Assembly (NCBI GenBank): GCA_964611895.1
Contig: CAZTDN010000016.1
Span: 9,070-73,069, forward strand
Direction: 5' to 3'
Source: JAIEOG01 sp964611895
GTDB taxonomy: Bacteria > Bdellovibrionota > FAC87 > UBA2466
DNA: 64,000 bases
The position numbers and the translations under genes are program-made. The notes under the pieces were generated by a model. It was given only the letters and a program-made list of their open reading frames with translations, had not been told where the DNA came from and ran no database searches. The stretch's first letter is position 1, and each line of letters starts with the position of its first letter. Shown here in pieces: positions 52,588 to 62,267 of this stretch.

Positions 52588-54108
52588 GTGTCTTTAGTCC
52601 CCATTCGCAATGCTCTGTTGAGTGTATTTAATAAAGACGGCTTGGCGCCTTTGGCGCGGGCGCTGCACGAAAAAGGCGTCGTGCTCTACTCCACCGGTGG
52701 CACCTATCGGGCACTGACCGAAGATCTGGGACTGCCCGCACGCAAAGTGGACTCCCTGACTGAGTTCCCCGAAATGATGGACGGTAGAGTGAAGACTCTC
52801 CACCCTCGGGTATTTGGCGGAATTCTCGCTCGCCGTGGTGAACCCCAAGATCTCCAAGACGCAGCCGCGCAGGGAATCCCCCTTTTTGATTTGATTGTCG
52901 TCAACCTTTACGACTTTGCGTCGACTTTGGGCAAACCGCGTGCAGAGCAGGTTAAACTCGTCGACATTGGCGGCCCGGCCATGTTGCGAGCCGCTTCTAA
53001 AAACTTTGAAGCGGTGACGGTGTTGTCGGACTCGACGGATTACACGGCTTTTCTCGAAGAGTTTTCTCGCCACAACGGCCAAACGTCCTTGGAGTTCCGC
53101 TTCCAAAATGCAGTGGCGACTTTTGAACGCACCTGCCGCTACGATGCACTGATCGTGGCCGAGTGGAAAAAAGGCGCTGCCGCTCCGGCGGCGCTGCCGA
53201 CTGCGCTGGAACTGACCCCGCAGTCCCTGCTGCGTTACGGCGAAAACCCCCACCAGCGCGCGGCCTGGGCGGGCCAGCCGGGCCTTTGGAGAGTGCTGCA
53301 GGGCAAAGAACTTTCGTACAACAACCTGCTCGACACCGAGGCCGCCGTTCGTTTGGTGGGCGATTTTAAAGTCCCTGCCTTGAGCATTATCAAGCACAAC
53401 AATCCGTGTGGCGCTGCTTCTGGGGAGCGTTCGGTCAGTGAGCTTTTTGCGCGGGCCTTTGCTGCGGATTCCAAGTCTGCGTTCGGAGGGATTGTCGCCT
53501 GCAACCGGCCGGTCGATGCCGACGCCGCGCGGGCGATGGGCGAAATATTTTTAGAAGTCGTTGCCGCGCCGAGTTTTTCGTCTGAGGCGCAGGCGATCTT
53601 CGCCACCAAGAAAAACTTGCGCCTCGTGGAGCTGACCCAGCTCCCCACTGCAGGCTTTGAAGTGCGAGCGGCACTGGGTGGTTGGCTCGTCCAAGACACC
53701 GACTCCGCAACGCCGCCGACTCAGTTGCAGACCGTGACCCAAACGCCGGTTCCTGCCGACGCGTGGGAGGATTTGCGGTTTGCTTGGACCGTCGTCAAAC
53801 ACATGCGTTCCAACGCGATTTTAGTCGCGAGGGATCAGATCTCGCTCGGCATGGGAGCGGGACAAACCAGCCGAGTCGACGCCGTGCAGATTGCGTTGAA
53901 CAAAACCCCCGCCGACAAACGCGTGGGAGCCGTGCTCGCAAGCGATGCGTTTTTTCCTTTTCGGGACAATATCGACTTGCTCAAAGGCACGGGGATTCGC
54001 GCCATCATCCAACCCGGCGGCTCCAAAAAAGACGCCGAAGTCATCCAAGCCTGTGACGAGGCTGGCATTGCCATGGCCTTCACGGGTATCCGGCATTTTC
54101 GACACTAG
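52588..54108 (+). CDS. purH: Bifunctional AICAR transformylase/IMP cyclohydrolase
   Basis: A 506-residue enzyme for the last two steps of purine synthesis. The N-terminal cyclohydrolase has YSTGGTYRAL and MMDGRVKTLHPRVFGGIL; the C-terminal transformylase has SIIKHNNPCGAA (catalytic Lys-His) and the tail RAIIQPGGSKKDAEVIQACDEAG. I prefer GTG 52588 after GGAGA; the frame is open to 52516. Normal length. Confidence 0.95.
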   Translation: MSLVPIRNALLSVFNKDGLAPLARALHEKGVVLYSTGGTYRALTEDLGLPARKVDSLTEFPEMMDGRVKTLHPRVFGGILARRGEPQDLQDAAAQGIPLFDLIVVNLYDFASTLGKPRAEQVKLVDIGGPAMLRAASKNFEAVTVLSDSTDYTAFLEEFSRHNGQTSLEFRFQNAVATFERTCRYDALIVAEWKKGAAAPAALPTALELTPQSLLRYGENPHQRAAWAGQPGLWRVLQGKELSYNNLLDTEAAVRLVGDFKVPALSIIKHNNPCGAASGERSVSELFARAFAADSKSAFGGIVACNRPVDADAARAMGEIFLEVVAAPSFSSEAQAIFATKKNLRLVELTQLPTAGFEVRAALGGWLVQDTDSATPPTQLQTVTQTPVPADAWEDLRFAWTVVKHMRSNAILVARDQISLGMGAGQTSRVDAVQIALNKTPADKRVGAVLASDAFFPFRDNIDLLKGTGIRAIIQPGGSKKDAEVIQACDEAGIAMAFTGIRHFRH

Positions 54109-54167
54109 CCTGCCCTGGCACAGCTGTTGCTTTTAACTCGCTAAGTTCTTTTTTTTGGAGAGTGCGA

Positions 54168-56741
54168 ATGCGCAGTTTGAGCACGGCCCTGGGGTGTATT
54201 CCCCGAGTAGTCATCCTAAGCACCCTGTTCTTTTTTTGTTCAGTCTCGCACGCGGTAGGCGGTTTCACGAACAACTACGACGCGTGTCGGGTTTTCATGG
54301 AAAACCTGCGGCGCGTTCCCACGGACGAAAGCAAAGAGATCGAAACAGGGAGAATGGTAGACGAACACTTGAAAGCGCCTAACGAAGAGGGGTTAGACGG
54401 GGCATTAGAATTTCCGCCATCCCCGCAAGGGCCCAGATCCGCGGTCTCCACGCTGCTAAGCGGAAATTCATCCTACTACCATGCGAATGCTCAGGAGAAA
54501 ATATCGCTGTTTAATCCTCCCCACTTAAAGGTAGCTCAGGGCACGCTAAGCACCGGCCCATTCTCCAGCGTAGATTATGGAGTTCCTTTCGCACACCCCA
54601 AATCGCGCAAAGCCTTTAGCGCCGAGTACCGTGCCTGGTTGGGAGAAGGACTGGAGCTACTCAAAGCACGGCTCGAAAACCGACTCACGGGTGAAGAAAC
54701 ACACGAAGCCCATGCGTGGTCGATCCCCGCGGGTCAGGCAACCTCGCTCTTGCAGGGCATCTCTAAGCTGCCCAAAGATCCGATCGAGAAAGCACTGGCA
54801 ACGGAATCCCCCCGGCTTTACACGGCGAGAGATCGTGAGTCAGAAATGGGTGATTTTATTCTTTCGCAAATGGCGTTTAGAGCCGTCCCCGCCATTTTAG
54901 CGCTTTCGCTTGGAGCGGAGGTCATTTTCCCCTATCAGTCCCCTGTTAACCCCCTAATCTTGGCGGGAGTGGTTGCCGCACTTCCCCCGCATAAATGGAT
55001 AGAAATGACCACTGGCTACTCCTCGTTTAAGCGAAAAAAATCCGAGTACCCTCGACTATTGCCCTCCCACGACGTCGAGGCGTTCTTGAATTTAGAGTCT
55101 CCGCACGCTTATGGCCTGCGTAGCAGCGATGGGTTCAACCTGTTTCTCGCAGACGGGGGCGAGCGTGTCTTGATCTGGTATCCAAAAAGCTCACACTACG
55201 CGGAGCTCGCACCGCGTTCTACTAAATCGGCTTCGGTTGGGGCTCCCAAAATAGAGCATACGCCCGAAAATGAAACGACTCCCAAAGTCGAAACGTCGGC
55301 ACCTGAGCCCATAAACCCTCAAGTCCTGCGCGAGCGCACGGAGCAGCGACTGGCTCTGCTCCCTGCTCGACCGGCGCTGATTTCTGAACAAACCCGCCAA
55401 GCGGCCCAGAACCTGCGCAAACTTGCAGACCAACTCGGCGGGCAGGTCTTAGAACGCCATGCCTTGATCGATGCCCAAATGCTTGCACTCATCGCTAAAG
55501 AACACTTGCTCATTGTGGGCCCTCCGGGAAACGGCAAAACCACTACCACCAAGGCGCTGCTCGAAGCGTTCGGAGAGACCGATGGGAGCGCGTCGTTTAC
55601 CAAACTGCAAATGAAACACGACACCGATCTCAACGAGCTTTTTGGGCCATTTGATCCCAAAGCCCTCCTGGATCGCGGCGAATACACACGCCTACACGAT
55701 CAAAGTTTTTTGAACTCCCGGCACGCTATTTTAGACGAGCTGTTTGACATTCGCTCCAGCGCTCGACGAGACACGCTCGAAGCACTCGAAGAGCGTTCGT
55801 ACAACGGCGTTCCCGGTAAACTCGAAACCGCCGTGGGCATTTCGAACCGGTTTATCCCGGAACTTCTCCAAACTCCCAGTGGGCAGTTGGACGATAGCGC
55901 ACGCGCCATGATCGATCGATTTGCGCTGACCTATTACCTGGGATGGGACTTCGCCGACGCCAAGAGCGACATGGCCTTGGTGAGCCGCCCCCGCGGTGCG
56001 GTCAAATTGGAGAAAGCCCTGTTCTCGGACAAGGCCAAGCTGATTGAACTGGCTCGCGCGCTGCCCATGCCCGACTCGGTCGGACTGGCGGCAAACCTCT
56101 TGTGGAAAAACACCCGCACCGATCTCGAGCACCACGAAAACGACTCCGTGGCACAGTGGCGGCAAGCTCAGTTTGAAGGCCGGGTCGTGGATCCACCCTA
56201 CCGCACCACGCGGGTATTTTCTCCCCGAGGGTTGCAGATGGCCGGATCCATTTTGAAAGCGGCCGAAGTGCTGAGCTGGACCAAAACAGACCTGGCATAC
56301 GAACCCAAGTTGAGTTTGAACCACCTCTACAATCTGGAAAAATCCATTACGGCGATGGATGGATCCGAAGCAGCCTTGTGGCGCCGCATGGGCGAGACTT
56401 CCAATCCTAATGAACGCGTGCAAATCCAGTCCATGCTGCACGACCGAGAAGTCTTTCGGCAACATCTGGAACAGCTCAAAACCGAAATCAACACGAACCC
56501 GCTGATGCTCAGGCTCGAAGTTCTTCAGGCAGACGCCCACGAAGCGCTCGCGGTTGAGGACAGACTCCGGGTTCTGGGTAATGTCCACCAGCTCCTCGAT
56601 GAGACACAAGCTCAGCTCCGGCACAAGGCGGGATTGAGCCTTGATCGGTACGGCTACTCCGACGCTGTTCACCTGGCAGTGCAGGAAGGGGCAAATGACC
56701 TGCTGCTCAAACTGTCCCAAAGCGAGCCGGCACTTTGGTAA
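54168..56741 (+). CDS. MoxR-type AAA+ ATPase with signal peptide
   Basis: An 857-residue protein. Residues ~1-28 are a signal peptide (VVILSTLFFFCSVSHA). A ~400-residue N-terminal part is unrecognised and holds a hydrophobic segment (AILALSLGAEVIFP, ~245-260). The AAA+ domain has Walker A LIVGPPGNGKTTTT (Lys457), Walker B HAILDELFD (Asp523, Glu524), and MoxR-like sensor and lid regions. A MoxR normally works in the cytosol with a VWA partner. The VWA gene follows 3 nt after the stop, and it too is exported. The start has GGAG 7 nt before ATG. Confidence 0.8.
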   Translation: MRSLSTALGCIPRVVILSTLFFFCSVSHAVGGFTNNYDACRVFMENLRRVPTDESKEIETGRMVDEHLKAPNEEGLDGALEFPPSPQGPRSAVSTLLSGNSSYYHANAQEKISLFNPPHLKVAQGTLSTGPFSSVDYGVPFAHPKSRKAFSAEYRAWLGEGLELLKARLENRLTGEETHEAHAWSIPAGQATSLLQGISKLPKDPIEKALATESPRLYTARDRESEMGDFILSQMAFRAVPAILALSLGAEVIFPYQSPVNPLILAGVVAALPPHKWIEMTTGYSSFKRKKSEYPRLLPSHDVEAFLNLESPHAYGLRSSDGFNLFLADGGERVLIWYPKSSHYAELAPRSTKSASVGAPKIEHTPENETTPKVETSAPEPINPQVLRERTEQRLALLPARPALISEQTRQAAQNLRKLADQLGGQVLERHALIDAQMLALIAKEHLLIVGPPGNGKTTTTKALLEAFGETDGSASFTKLQMKHDTDLNELFGPFDPKALLDRGEYTRLHDQSFLNSRHAILDELFDIRSSARRDTLEALEERSYNGVPGKLETAVGISNRFIPELLQTPSGQLDDSARAMIDRFALTYYLGWDFADAKSDMALVSRPRGAVKLEKALFSDKAKLIELARALPMPDSVGLAANLLWKNTRTDLEHHENDSVAQWRQAQFEGRVVDPPYRTTRVFSPRGLQMAGSILKAAEVLSWTKTDLAYEPKLSLNHLYNLEKSITAMDGSEAALWRRMGETSNPNERVQIQSMLHDREVFRQHLEQLKTEINTNPLMLRLEVLQADAHEALAVEDRLRVLGNVHQLLDETQAQLRHKAGLSLDRYGYSDAVHLAVQEGANDLLLKLSQSEPALW

Positions 56742-56744
56742 CCC

Positions 56745-59522
56745 ATGGCACCTAAGAGCGTTAAATTTCGTGCAAGCGTTTGGGCACTTGGTTGGCTCTT
56801 GCTGACCGCAGCTCCGCCGTGTCTCGCACAGGAGCCTCCCACTCTGCGCGAGAACTGCCGCTACGCGATCCAAAACCTTTCGCTCGCCGCGTACCACGCC
56901 CGTCGAGGTGCCAAGATCCGCTGGCACCGCCTGATGGACAGGCTCCGTCCCAAGCCGGTGCCGAGCTCGGGTAAAAATGCCCCCCCGCCCAAGGCAAATC
57001 GCGTCTACAACGCGCGCAACAAAAACCTCCCCGGATCCAGCGATGCTCCCCCCACTCCGGTCGCGGTTTTTGAGGGCCCAGCGGTCTCGCATTTTATCCA
57101 AGCGGTCTACACGCGGCTCGATCCCGACACCGCGACTCTTTCCTGGGCCCCGACAAGGTACTCCGTCTGGAATCCACCTGATGCCGGTGGCACTCTGGGG
57201 ACACTCACTCGCCTGCAGCCTGACGGTGAGGATCTGCCTCTCCCCAAGGGCTGGTTGCCCACAGCTTTGCAGAAGGTGTTTTCAAATCAGGGGGGAATGT
57301 TTCAAAGTCCTGAAAACAAGATCTTGTTCAGCGATGCGCAGCAGGTACACCTTACTCCCAAGCAGCGTAGGGAATTGACCAAAGTGATCCGCATCCCCCT
57401 CGAAGCTTTTCCCCAGTGGCTGCAGTCCGAAGTAGAGGCGCTCAAGTCTCAACGCGCTTACCTGTCTCGATCGGCCATCGCGGGTGGCTTGCGCAAGATG
57501 ATTCAAACGCACTTGGACTACGCAAAAGGCGCAACGCCCGCCTTGGGGGTGGTCGAAGCAGCGCATTGCGGAGCCGTGCAATGCGATCTGGCCGCAACGC
57601 TATGGACTTATTTGATGCGTGCCGAGTTTCAGATTCCTGCGCAGGTCGTCGCTGGTGTGCCCGCCAGCCAAAACCCCAAAATGGGGCCGGGGAGCTACCT
57701 CCTCTCCGGTGTGCAAGGCCATGCCTGGGGGCAGTACTACGACGAAACGCTCAAGAAATGGATCGATGAAGATCCCACCCCGCCTTCTGCAGACGATCCC
57801 TCCAAAAAGGGCACGGGAGACTGGAAGCCAGTTCCTACTGACCAAGATCAACCCGAGCAAAAACCTGAGCGCAAGCCCCAGCCAGAAGACCAAGGAGAGG
57901 AAGAAGACCCCGAGTCTCGCCAAGGCCAAAAGGACGAATCCACTCCCGACCCGCTGAAAAAGCTCAAGCAAGCTAAGATTCAAGAAGACGCGAGCTTGCG
58001 CGCCCTCTGGGCGCACACTTTGAGCAAAACGATCGCAAGTCCTCACCAAGCCGAGCAGACGCTGCGCAATTTCGAAAAGGAAATGGCCCAGTTCCCGCAG
58101 GCGAGTTTCGCACAACAGTTTCCGGCGGCTCTGGATAAGCTCAGGCGATTGAGCGCAGCCCGCAAATCCCGGTTTCAATCGCCGTATGAGCTGGCGCGCG
58201 AACTGCGGTCGGGAACCAGCGAGGTCCCCATCGATACCCTCGAATGGCTGCACACTACGCTCGACGAACTGTCTCATGCCCGGCCACTTGAGCCCGAAGA
58301 AAGCCGCGCGTTTTTGGAACTCCAAGAAATGCTGAACTCCCGAATGCAGGGAACGCAGCTCAGCGACGCAAAGTTGGGCCAGCACTTGTACCAAACCCTG
58401 CCGGGCCCGCTCTCTCGCCACTACGTCGAATCTACGCTTGGGCTGAATTTCTCGACCCCGGAAGCCTTTGCAAAATTCGCAGGCGAGTTCAATCAGCGCC
58501 AAGATCTCGAGCCGATCCGGCGAGTGAGTCTGGTGCAGCCCTACTTAAAGCTCGCGACGGTAAACGACAAACGCCGGGGCCAAGTGAAAGTCACTGACCC
58601 CAGTGGAGAAATCGACTCCGCACAGCCCTGGGGGATTTCCAAGGCCGATCCCAGATCCCCCGAGCGATTGGGAAACCAAGGCATGCCCCAGAAACTGGAA
58701 CTGGTCTTGGGACTTGCAGGACAGCTCAACGCGTATGGGCCTTTGCGCAGCGAGGAGATTGCGGGAGGAGCGCGGTTTCAACCGTCCACGACGGAGGTCT
58801 TGGTTTTGGATCTGAGTGGTTCCATGCGAAGGGACAATCGGATCAAACTCGTCAATGCATTTGCCGCGGGTCTGCTGGACGGCGCTGTCCAGAACCGAGC
58901 AAGCAAAGTGATCCTGCTGCCCTACCGCGGCGAGCCCGAAGCTCCCATTCACTTAAAAGGCGCGGACGCTTTTCGCGCGACCTTCAATCAAATGATGCAA
59001 AAAGATATTTTCCAGTCTGGCGGCGAGAACGATACTGCAGCGGCTTTGTCCAAGGCCATGGAATTGGCCGCGCTGGAGGACAGTAGCAGGCGGATCAATG
59101 TCCGATTAGTCACCGACGGAGACGAGACCTTCGACTCGCGCGCGGCGTCCAACGCCATCCAGGCTTTGTCGGCCCACAAAACTGTCAACCTGAGTCTAAT
59201 CAGTTTGGCAGTGGGCAACGAGGCCATGGCGGCCTTGGCCAAAGAGATTGCCCAAAAGGCCCTGTCGGTGAACACCCAAATCGTCCACCACCACATCTCG
59301 ACTCCGGAGCTAAAGGGCATTTTGAAACAGGCGGAGAACGGGGTAGAAGTTCCGACTGTAAACACAGCGCTCCTCAAGCGCGATGGCAGATTAGCCAATG
59401 CGATCCAGAGTTTAACCCCCACTGACCCCACGCTCAATTCCCCCGAATTTGCCCCTAGCGACTGGGCCGCCATTAGCGCCTTGCGCGAAAAACTGCTCCG
59501 TTCCTGGGCCAACGCGCCGTAG
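56745..59522 (+). CDS. Exported transglutaminase-like and VWA-domain protein
   Basis: A 925-residue protein with a signal peptide (residues 1-28). Residues ~260-350 form a transglutaminase-like domain with Cys280 (VQCDLA), His326 (GHAWG) and Asp343 in WIDEDPTP. A Lys/Glu/Pro-rich, low-complexity stretch follows (~360-410). The VWA domain at ~684-850 has MIDAS residues DLSGSM (Asp689, Ser691, Ser693) and TDGDE. It lies immediately after the MoxR gene, so the two are very likely partners, as in cytosolic MoxR-VWA chaperone pairs. Confidence 0.82.
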   Translation: MAPKSVKFRASVWALGWLLLTAAPPCLAQEPPTLRENCRYAIQNLSLAAYHARRGAKIRWHRLMDRLRPKPVPSSGKNAPPPKANRVYNARNKNLPGSSDAPPTPVAVFEGPAVSHFIQAVYTRLDPDTATLSWAPTRYSVWNPPDAGGTLGTLTRLQPDGEDLPLPKGWLPTALQKVFSNQGGMFQSPENKILFSDAQQVHLTPKQRRELTKVIRIPLEAFPQWLQSEVEALKSQRAYLSRSAIAGGLRKMIQTHLDYAKGATPALGVVEAAHCGAVQCDLAATLWTYLMRAEFQIPAQVVAGVPASQNPKMGPGSYLLSGVQGHAWGQYYDETLKKWIDEDPTPPSADDPSKKGTGDWKPVPTDQDQPEQKPERKPQPEDQGEEEDPESRQGQKDESTPDPLKKLKQAKIQEDASLRALWAHTLSKTIASPHQAEQTLRNFEKEMAQFPQASFAQQFPAALDKLRRLSAARKSRFQSPYELARELRSGTSEVPIDTLEWLHTTLDELSHARPLEPEESRAFLELQEMLNSRMQGTQLSDAKLGQHLYQTLPGPLSRHYVESTLGLNFSTPEAFAKFAGEFNQRQDLEPIRRVSLVQPYLKLATVNDKRRGQVKVTDPSGEIDSAQPWGISKADPRSPERLGNQGMPQKLELVLGLAGQLNAYGPLRSEEIAGGARFQPSTTEVLVLDLSGSMRRDNRIKLVNAFAAGLLDGAVQNRASKVILLPYRGEPEAPIHLKGADAFRATFNQMMQKDIFQSGGENDTAAALSKAMELAALEDSSRRINVRLVTDGDETFDSRAASNAIQALSAHKTVNLSLISLAVGNEAMAALAKEIAQKALSVNTQIVHHHISTPELKGILKQAENGVEVPTVNTALLKRDGRLANAIQSLTPTDPTLNSPEFAPSDWAAISALREKLLRSWANAP

Positions 59523-59626
59523 GTCCAATCTAGATTGTGTTTGGCAGGGTTTGTCGTCCGTGGTAATCGGCTACGTTTTGGCTTTGATACGCTTTTCTTG
59601 GGCCGGGGGGTTTGGGAGTGCTTTAC

Positions 59627-60460
59627 ATGCGAATCGGTTTTGTATTTTTGTGCGCAACTTTTACGGTGTTTGCCCAAGCGAGCTTGCGAGAACACCTGGA
59701 GCTTTTGCTCCCGCACGCAGAGTCCTGCGCGAACCGCGTGCTGAATTACGGTCTCGGCATTAGCCCGCAGACCCAAGATATTTTCGCGCCCAAACACGCC
59801 GTAGCAACGCAAATTCTGATCGACAGCACCCACTTGAACCGAACATTTTTTGCCGCTCGTCAGATCCGGGAATTACTCGTCCATTCGAATAATGGAGCCA
59901 GCATTCGCCGCACGCGCATCGATGTTCGAAAAAATATTCGCTCTAGCTGGAACACTTATGTGTCGACCTACGGAGCGACCTACTGCGACGATTTCTACGG
60001 AAATCATGTTTTGCAAATCTTAGAAAACGATGACGACCAAGCGACCAAAACGCGGGTGGAATTGGAAAAACTTGAAGAGGTTTTCGAGGCGCTTTCGTAC
60101 AACCTGTATTACCTCAAGAGCTGGCGTTTGCACGCACTGGACCGTGGAGCCAATCCCAACACCGCTATGCCTCGACGCAGTGCTATTAGCGCGGTAAAAG
60201 CGCGCAAAATGCTCGAGGCTATGAAAAGTACTGACCTTGCTGTGTCGTCGATAGGTGGCCTGTTCAAAGCACCACGCGGGCCGGTGGGTTGGCCTATGGG
60301 CGCTATTCCCAGTTGGTTTTTCCCCGCCGAGAAACTCCCCGCGGTGGCGGCTCGAGCGCTGGAATACATCTTGGCGAACGAAGCCTATTATGAACTGCGC
60401 GACTCTCAGGTCTTCAACGCAACGCTTGTGCAACTCAGCCGCCGCTTACAGGCCCTCTAA
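59627..60460 (+). CDS. Secreted helical protein, unknown function
   Basis: A 277-residue protein with a signal peptide (residues 1-16, cleavage after AQA). The mature part is mostly helical, with an ISPQTQDIFAPKHA loop and an FFPAEKLPAVAARALEYIL stretch near the end. No family recognised. It is third in the same-strand block after the MoxR and VWA genes and may be part of the same exported system. GGGAG lies 8 nt before the ATG; an in-frame TTG-led frame opens at 59612. Confidence 0.6.
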   Translation: MRIGFVFLCATFTVFAQASLREHLELLLPHAESCANRVLNYGLGISPQTQDIFAPKHAVATQILIDSTHLNRTFFAARQIRELLVHSNNGASIRRTRIDVRKNIRSSWNTYVSTYGATYCDDFYGNHVLQILENDDDQATKTRVELEKLEEVFEALSYNLYYLKSWRLHALDRGANPNTAMPRRSAISAVKARKMLEAMKSTDLAVSSIGGLFKAPRGPVGWPMGAIPSWFFPAEKLPAVAARALEYILANEAYYELRDSQVFNATLVQLSRRLQAL

Positions 60461-60462
60461 GC

Positions 60463-60535
60463 GGTACGCGCTACCTTTTTTCAACCGGTACGCAACCGGT
60501 ACGCGCTACCTTTTTACAAAAAGTAACCGCGTACC
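60463..60535. repeat. Hairpin repeat with an adjacent half copy
   Basis: The full element at 60498-60535 has arms GGTACGCGCTACCTTTTT and AAAAAGTAACCGCGTACC with two mismatched pairs. A left-arm duplicate (GGTACGCGCTACCTTTTTT) starts at 60463, so the element looks recombined or partly duplicated. It fills the gap before the GYF/TPR gene. Confidence 0.75.
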
Positions 60536-60590
60536 CGTTTAGACGCGCTGCATATCACTTCCTCGTAGCTTTCTTCCGATAGAGATAGGC

Positions 60591-62255
60591 ATGTCCACGC
60601 ACGATCGAGCAGCCAAGGAATGGATGGTCCGCACACGCCTGGGAGAGGTCCTGGGCCCGTTCACGCAAAAAGAACTGACCGAAGAGCTCAAAAAAACGAC
60701 TTTCTCTGTAGAGGACGAAATTTGCCCTTCTCAAGGCCACTGGGTGTCTGCACAAGCGCTCTCCTACCATGATAGCGATGAACTCACCAACACCCGCACC
60801 CACCACCCCTTCACCCAGTCCATCACGACAGACTTGCCCCCCGGCTCCAGTTCCGAATTTACTCCCACCCCTGAAGCTCGAGTGCACTTGCGCCCAGCAA
60901 GCACGAGCGGTCCCGTTCGCATGCCCGCCCACTTGGTTGCCAAACAGAAACGCGCTGCAGTCAGCCCGATCGTCTGGTTCTTGCTAGTCTTGTTTCCGTT
61001 GATTCCGGGGATGATGTATCTCAAATCGCGAAACCAAAACTCCGCTGCCATCACCAACCCGATGGCAACAACAACAGCAGTTGAAGGCGAATCGCCTTTT
61101 GTGCGCCGTATCTACAATCAGATTCACGCAGGCAAAACTCAAGAAGCCTTACGCACGCTCAACCTCTACCACGGCCGCGGTCCCGCAAAGAATGACGTCG
61201 AATACCTCATTCCCTACGCTGCGATCTTGATCCTCGAAGGCGAGTCTTCCAGCCGTGCAAAAAAACTGCTCGAACAAGTCTTGGAATCCAACGCAAGCGC
61301 CGCTCTGAAATCACGCGCGCACCTGTGGTTGGGGTATCTCGCCCTGGCGAATGACAAAATCGAGCAAGCCGAAAGCCAGTTCTTAGAAGCCCTGGAACTG
61401 TCTCCCAAAGATCCCGCGGCGCGGTTTAATTTGGGACGCACTTACCTCAAGCAAGAGAAGTACGCGCTAGCGCTGGACTACTTGCAGCTTGCCGAACTCG
61501 AAGCGCCGGATCCTTGGCTCATTCAAATCTACAAAGGCCGAGCCAAGTTTGCCCTGGAACAGCCTGCCGAGGCGCGCGCTGCCTTTGCCGCTGCCGTCGA
61601 AAACTCCCCAGACAGGTGGATTACCTACATTTACTATGCACTTTTTCTCTCACAGAGCCAGCAGAACGCCGAGGCTCAAAAAGTTTTGCGAAAAATGCTG
61701 ACGCGTGATCCGCACTACGAGGTCAACAGCCCGCCACCTTTTGGCTTTTTTCAAGAACGAATCAACTACGGTGAATATCTCAGCGCGTTTGGGCACGTGA
61801 TGGAAAAAGTTCCTGGCGAAGAAAAAGAGTTTGGCAAAAAATACATCCAACAACTCCTGACCGGAAACGAAGACGCCAATCGCCTGGGCGCACTCTCCGA
61901 AAAGGGTGGACTGCTTTCCCGTGTTGTAGCGCTGAAAGTGCTCCTAGACAAAGATCCCTCTGCCCTGGACATCAAGAAAGCGATTCAGCGCCTGCCTGAT
62001 AACCTCGATGCATTTGGGTACTATGCCTACGTTCTCAGAGGGGATGCGTTGAGTCGACTGGGGCTTTTCGACGAAGCGAAAAAAGATTTTCGAAGAGCCC
62101 TGGACTTAGCACCAACCTCAGCCATTAGCCGTTGGGCCTATGCAACACTGCTTAAAAAGCTGGAAGAAGGCGCCGAGGCGCAAACCCAGATTCGCGAGCT
62201 CCTTCGCTACCATCCCAACTACATCCCTGCTATAGTCGCAACCCAAAACCTATAG
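60591..62255 (+). CDS. GYF-like and TPR protein, membrane anchored
   Basis: A 554-residue protein. Residues ~10-58 resemble a GYF_2 domain (WMVRTRLGEVLGPFTQKEL...). One membrane helix is at ~125-143, then a long TPR-type helical region from ~165 to the end (RAHLWLGYLALANDKIEQAESQFLEAL and further repeats). It likely presents protein-binding repeats in the periplasm, with the GYF part inside. Function unknown. It precedes purD by 12 nt. Confidence 0.75.
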   Translation: MSTHDRAAKEWMVRTRLGEVLGPFTQKELTEELKKTTFSVEDEICPSQGHWVSAQALSYHDSDELTNTRTHHPFTQSITTDLPPGSSSEFTPTPEARVHLRPASTSGPVRMPAHLVAKQKRAAVSPIVWFLLVLFPLIPGMMYLKSRNQNSAAITNPMATTTAVEGESPFVRRIYNQIHAGKTQEALRTLNLYHGRGPAKNDVEYLIPYAAILILEGESSSRAKKLLEQVLESNASAALKSRAHLWLGYLALANDKIEQAESQFLEALELSPKDPAARFNLGRTYLKQEKYALALDYLQLAELEAPDPWLIQIYKGRAKFALEQPAEARAAFAAAVENSPDRWITYIYYALFLSQSQQNAEAQKVLRKMLTRDPHYEVNSPPPFGFFQERINYGEYLSAFGHVMEKVPGEEKEFGKKYIQQLLTGNEDANRLGALSEKGGLLSRVVALKVLLDKDPSALDIKKAIQRLPDNLDAFGYYAYVLRGDALSRLGLFDEAKKDFRRALDLAPTSAISRWAYATLLKKLEEGAEAQTQIRELLRYHPNYIPAIVATQNL

Positions 62256-62267
62256 CCGGCAGTAACC

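Noticed and set aside
55731..57101. Minus-strand ORF of 456 residues
   Set aside because: Antisense to MoxR and VWA genes with clear domains. Its translation has no recognisable motif and arises from GC-rich third positions.
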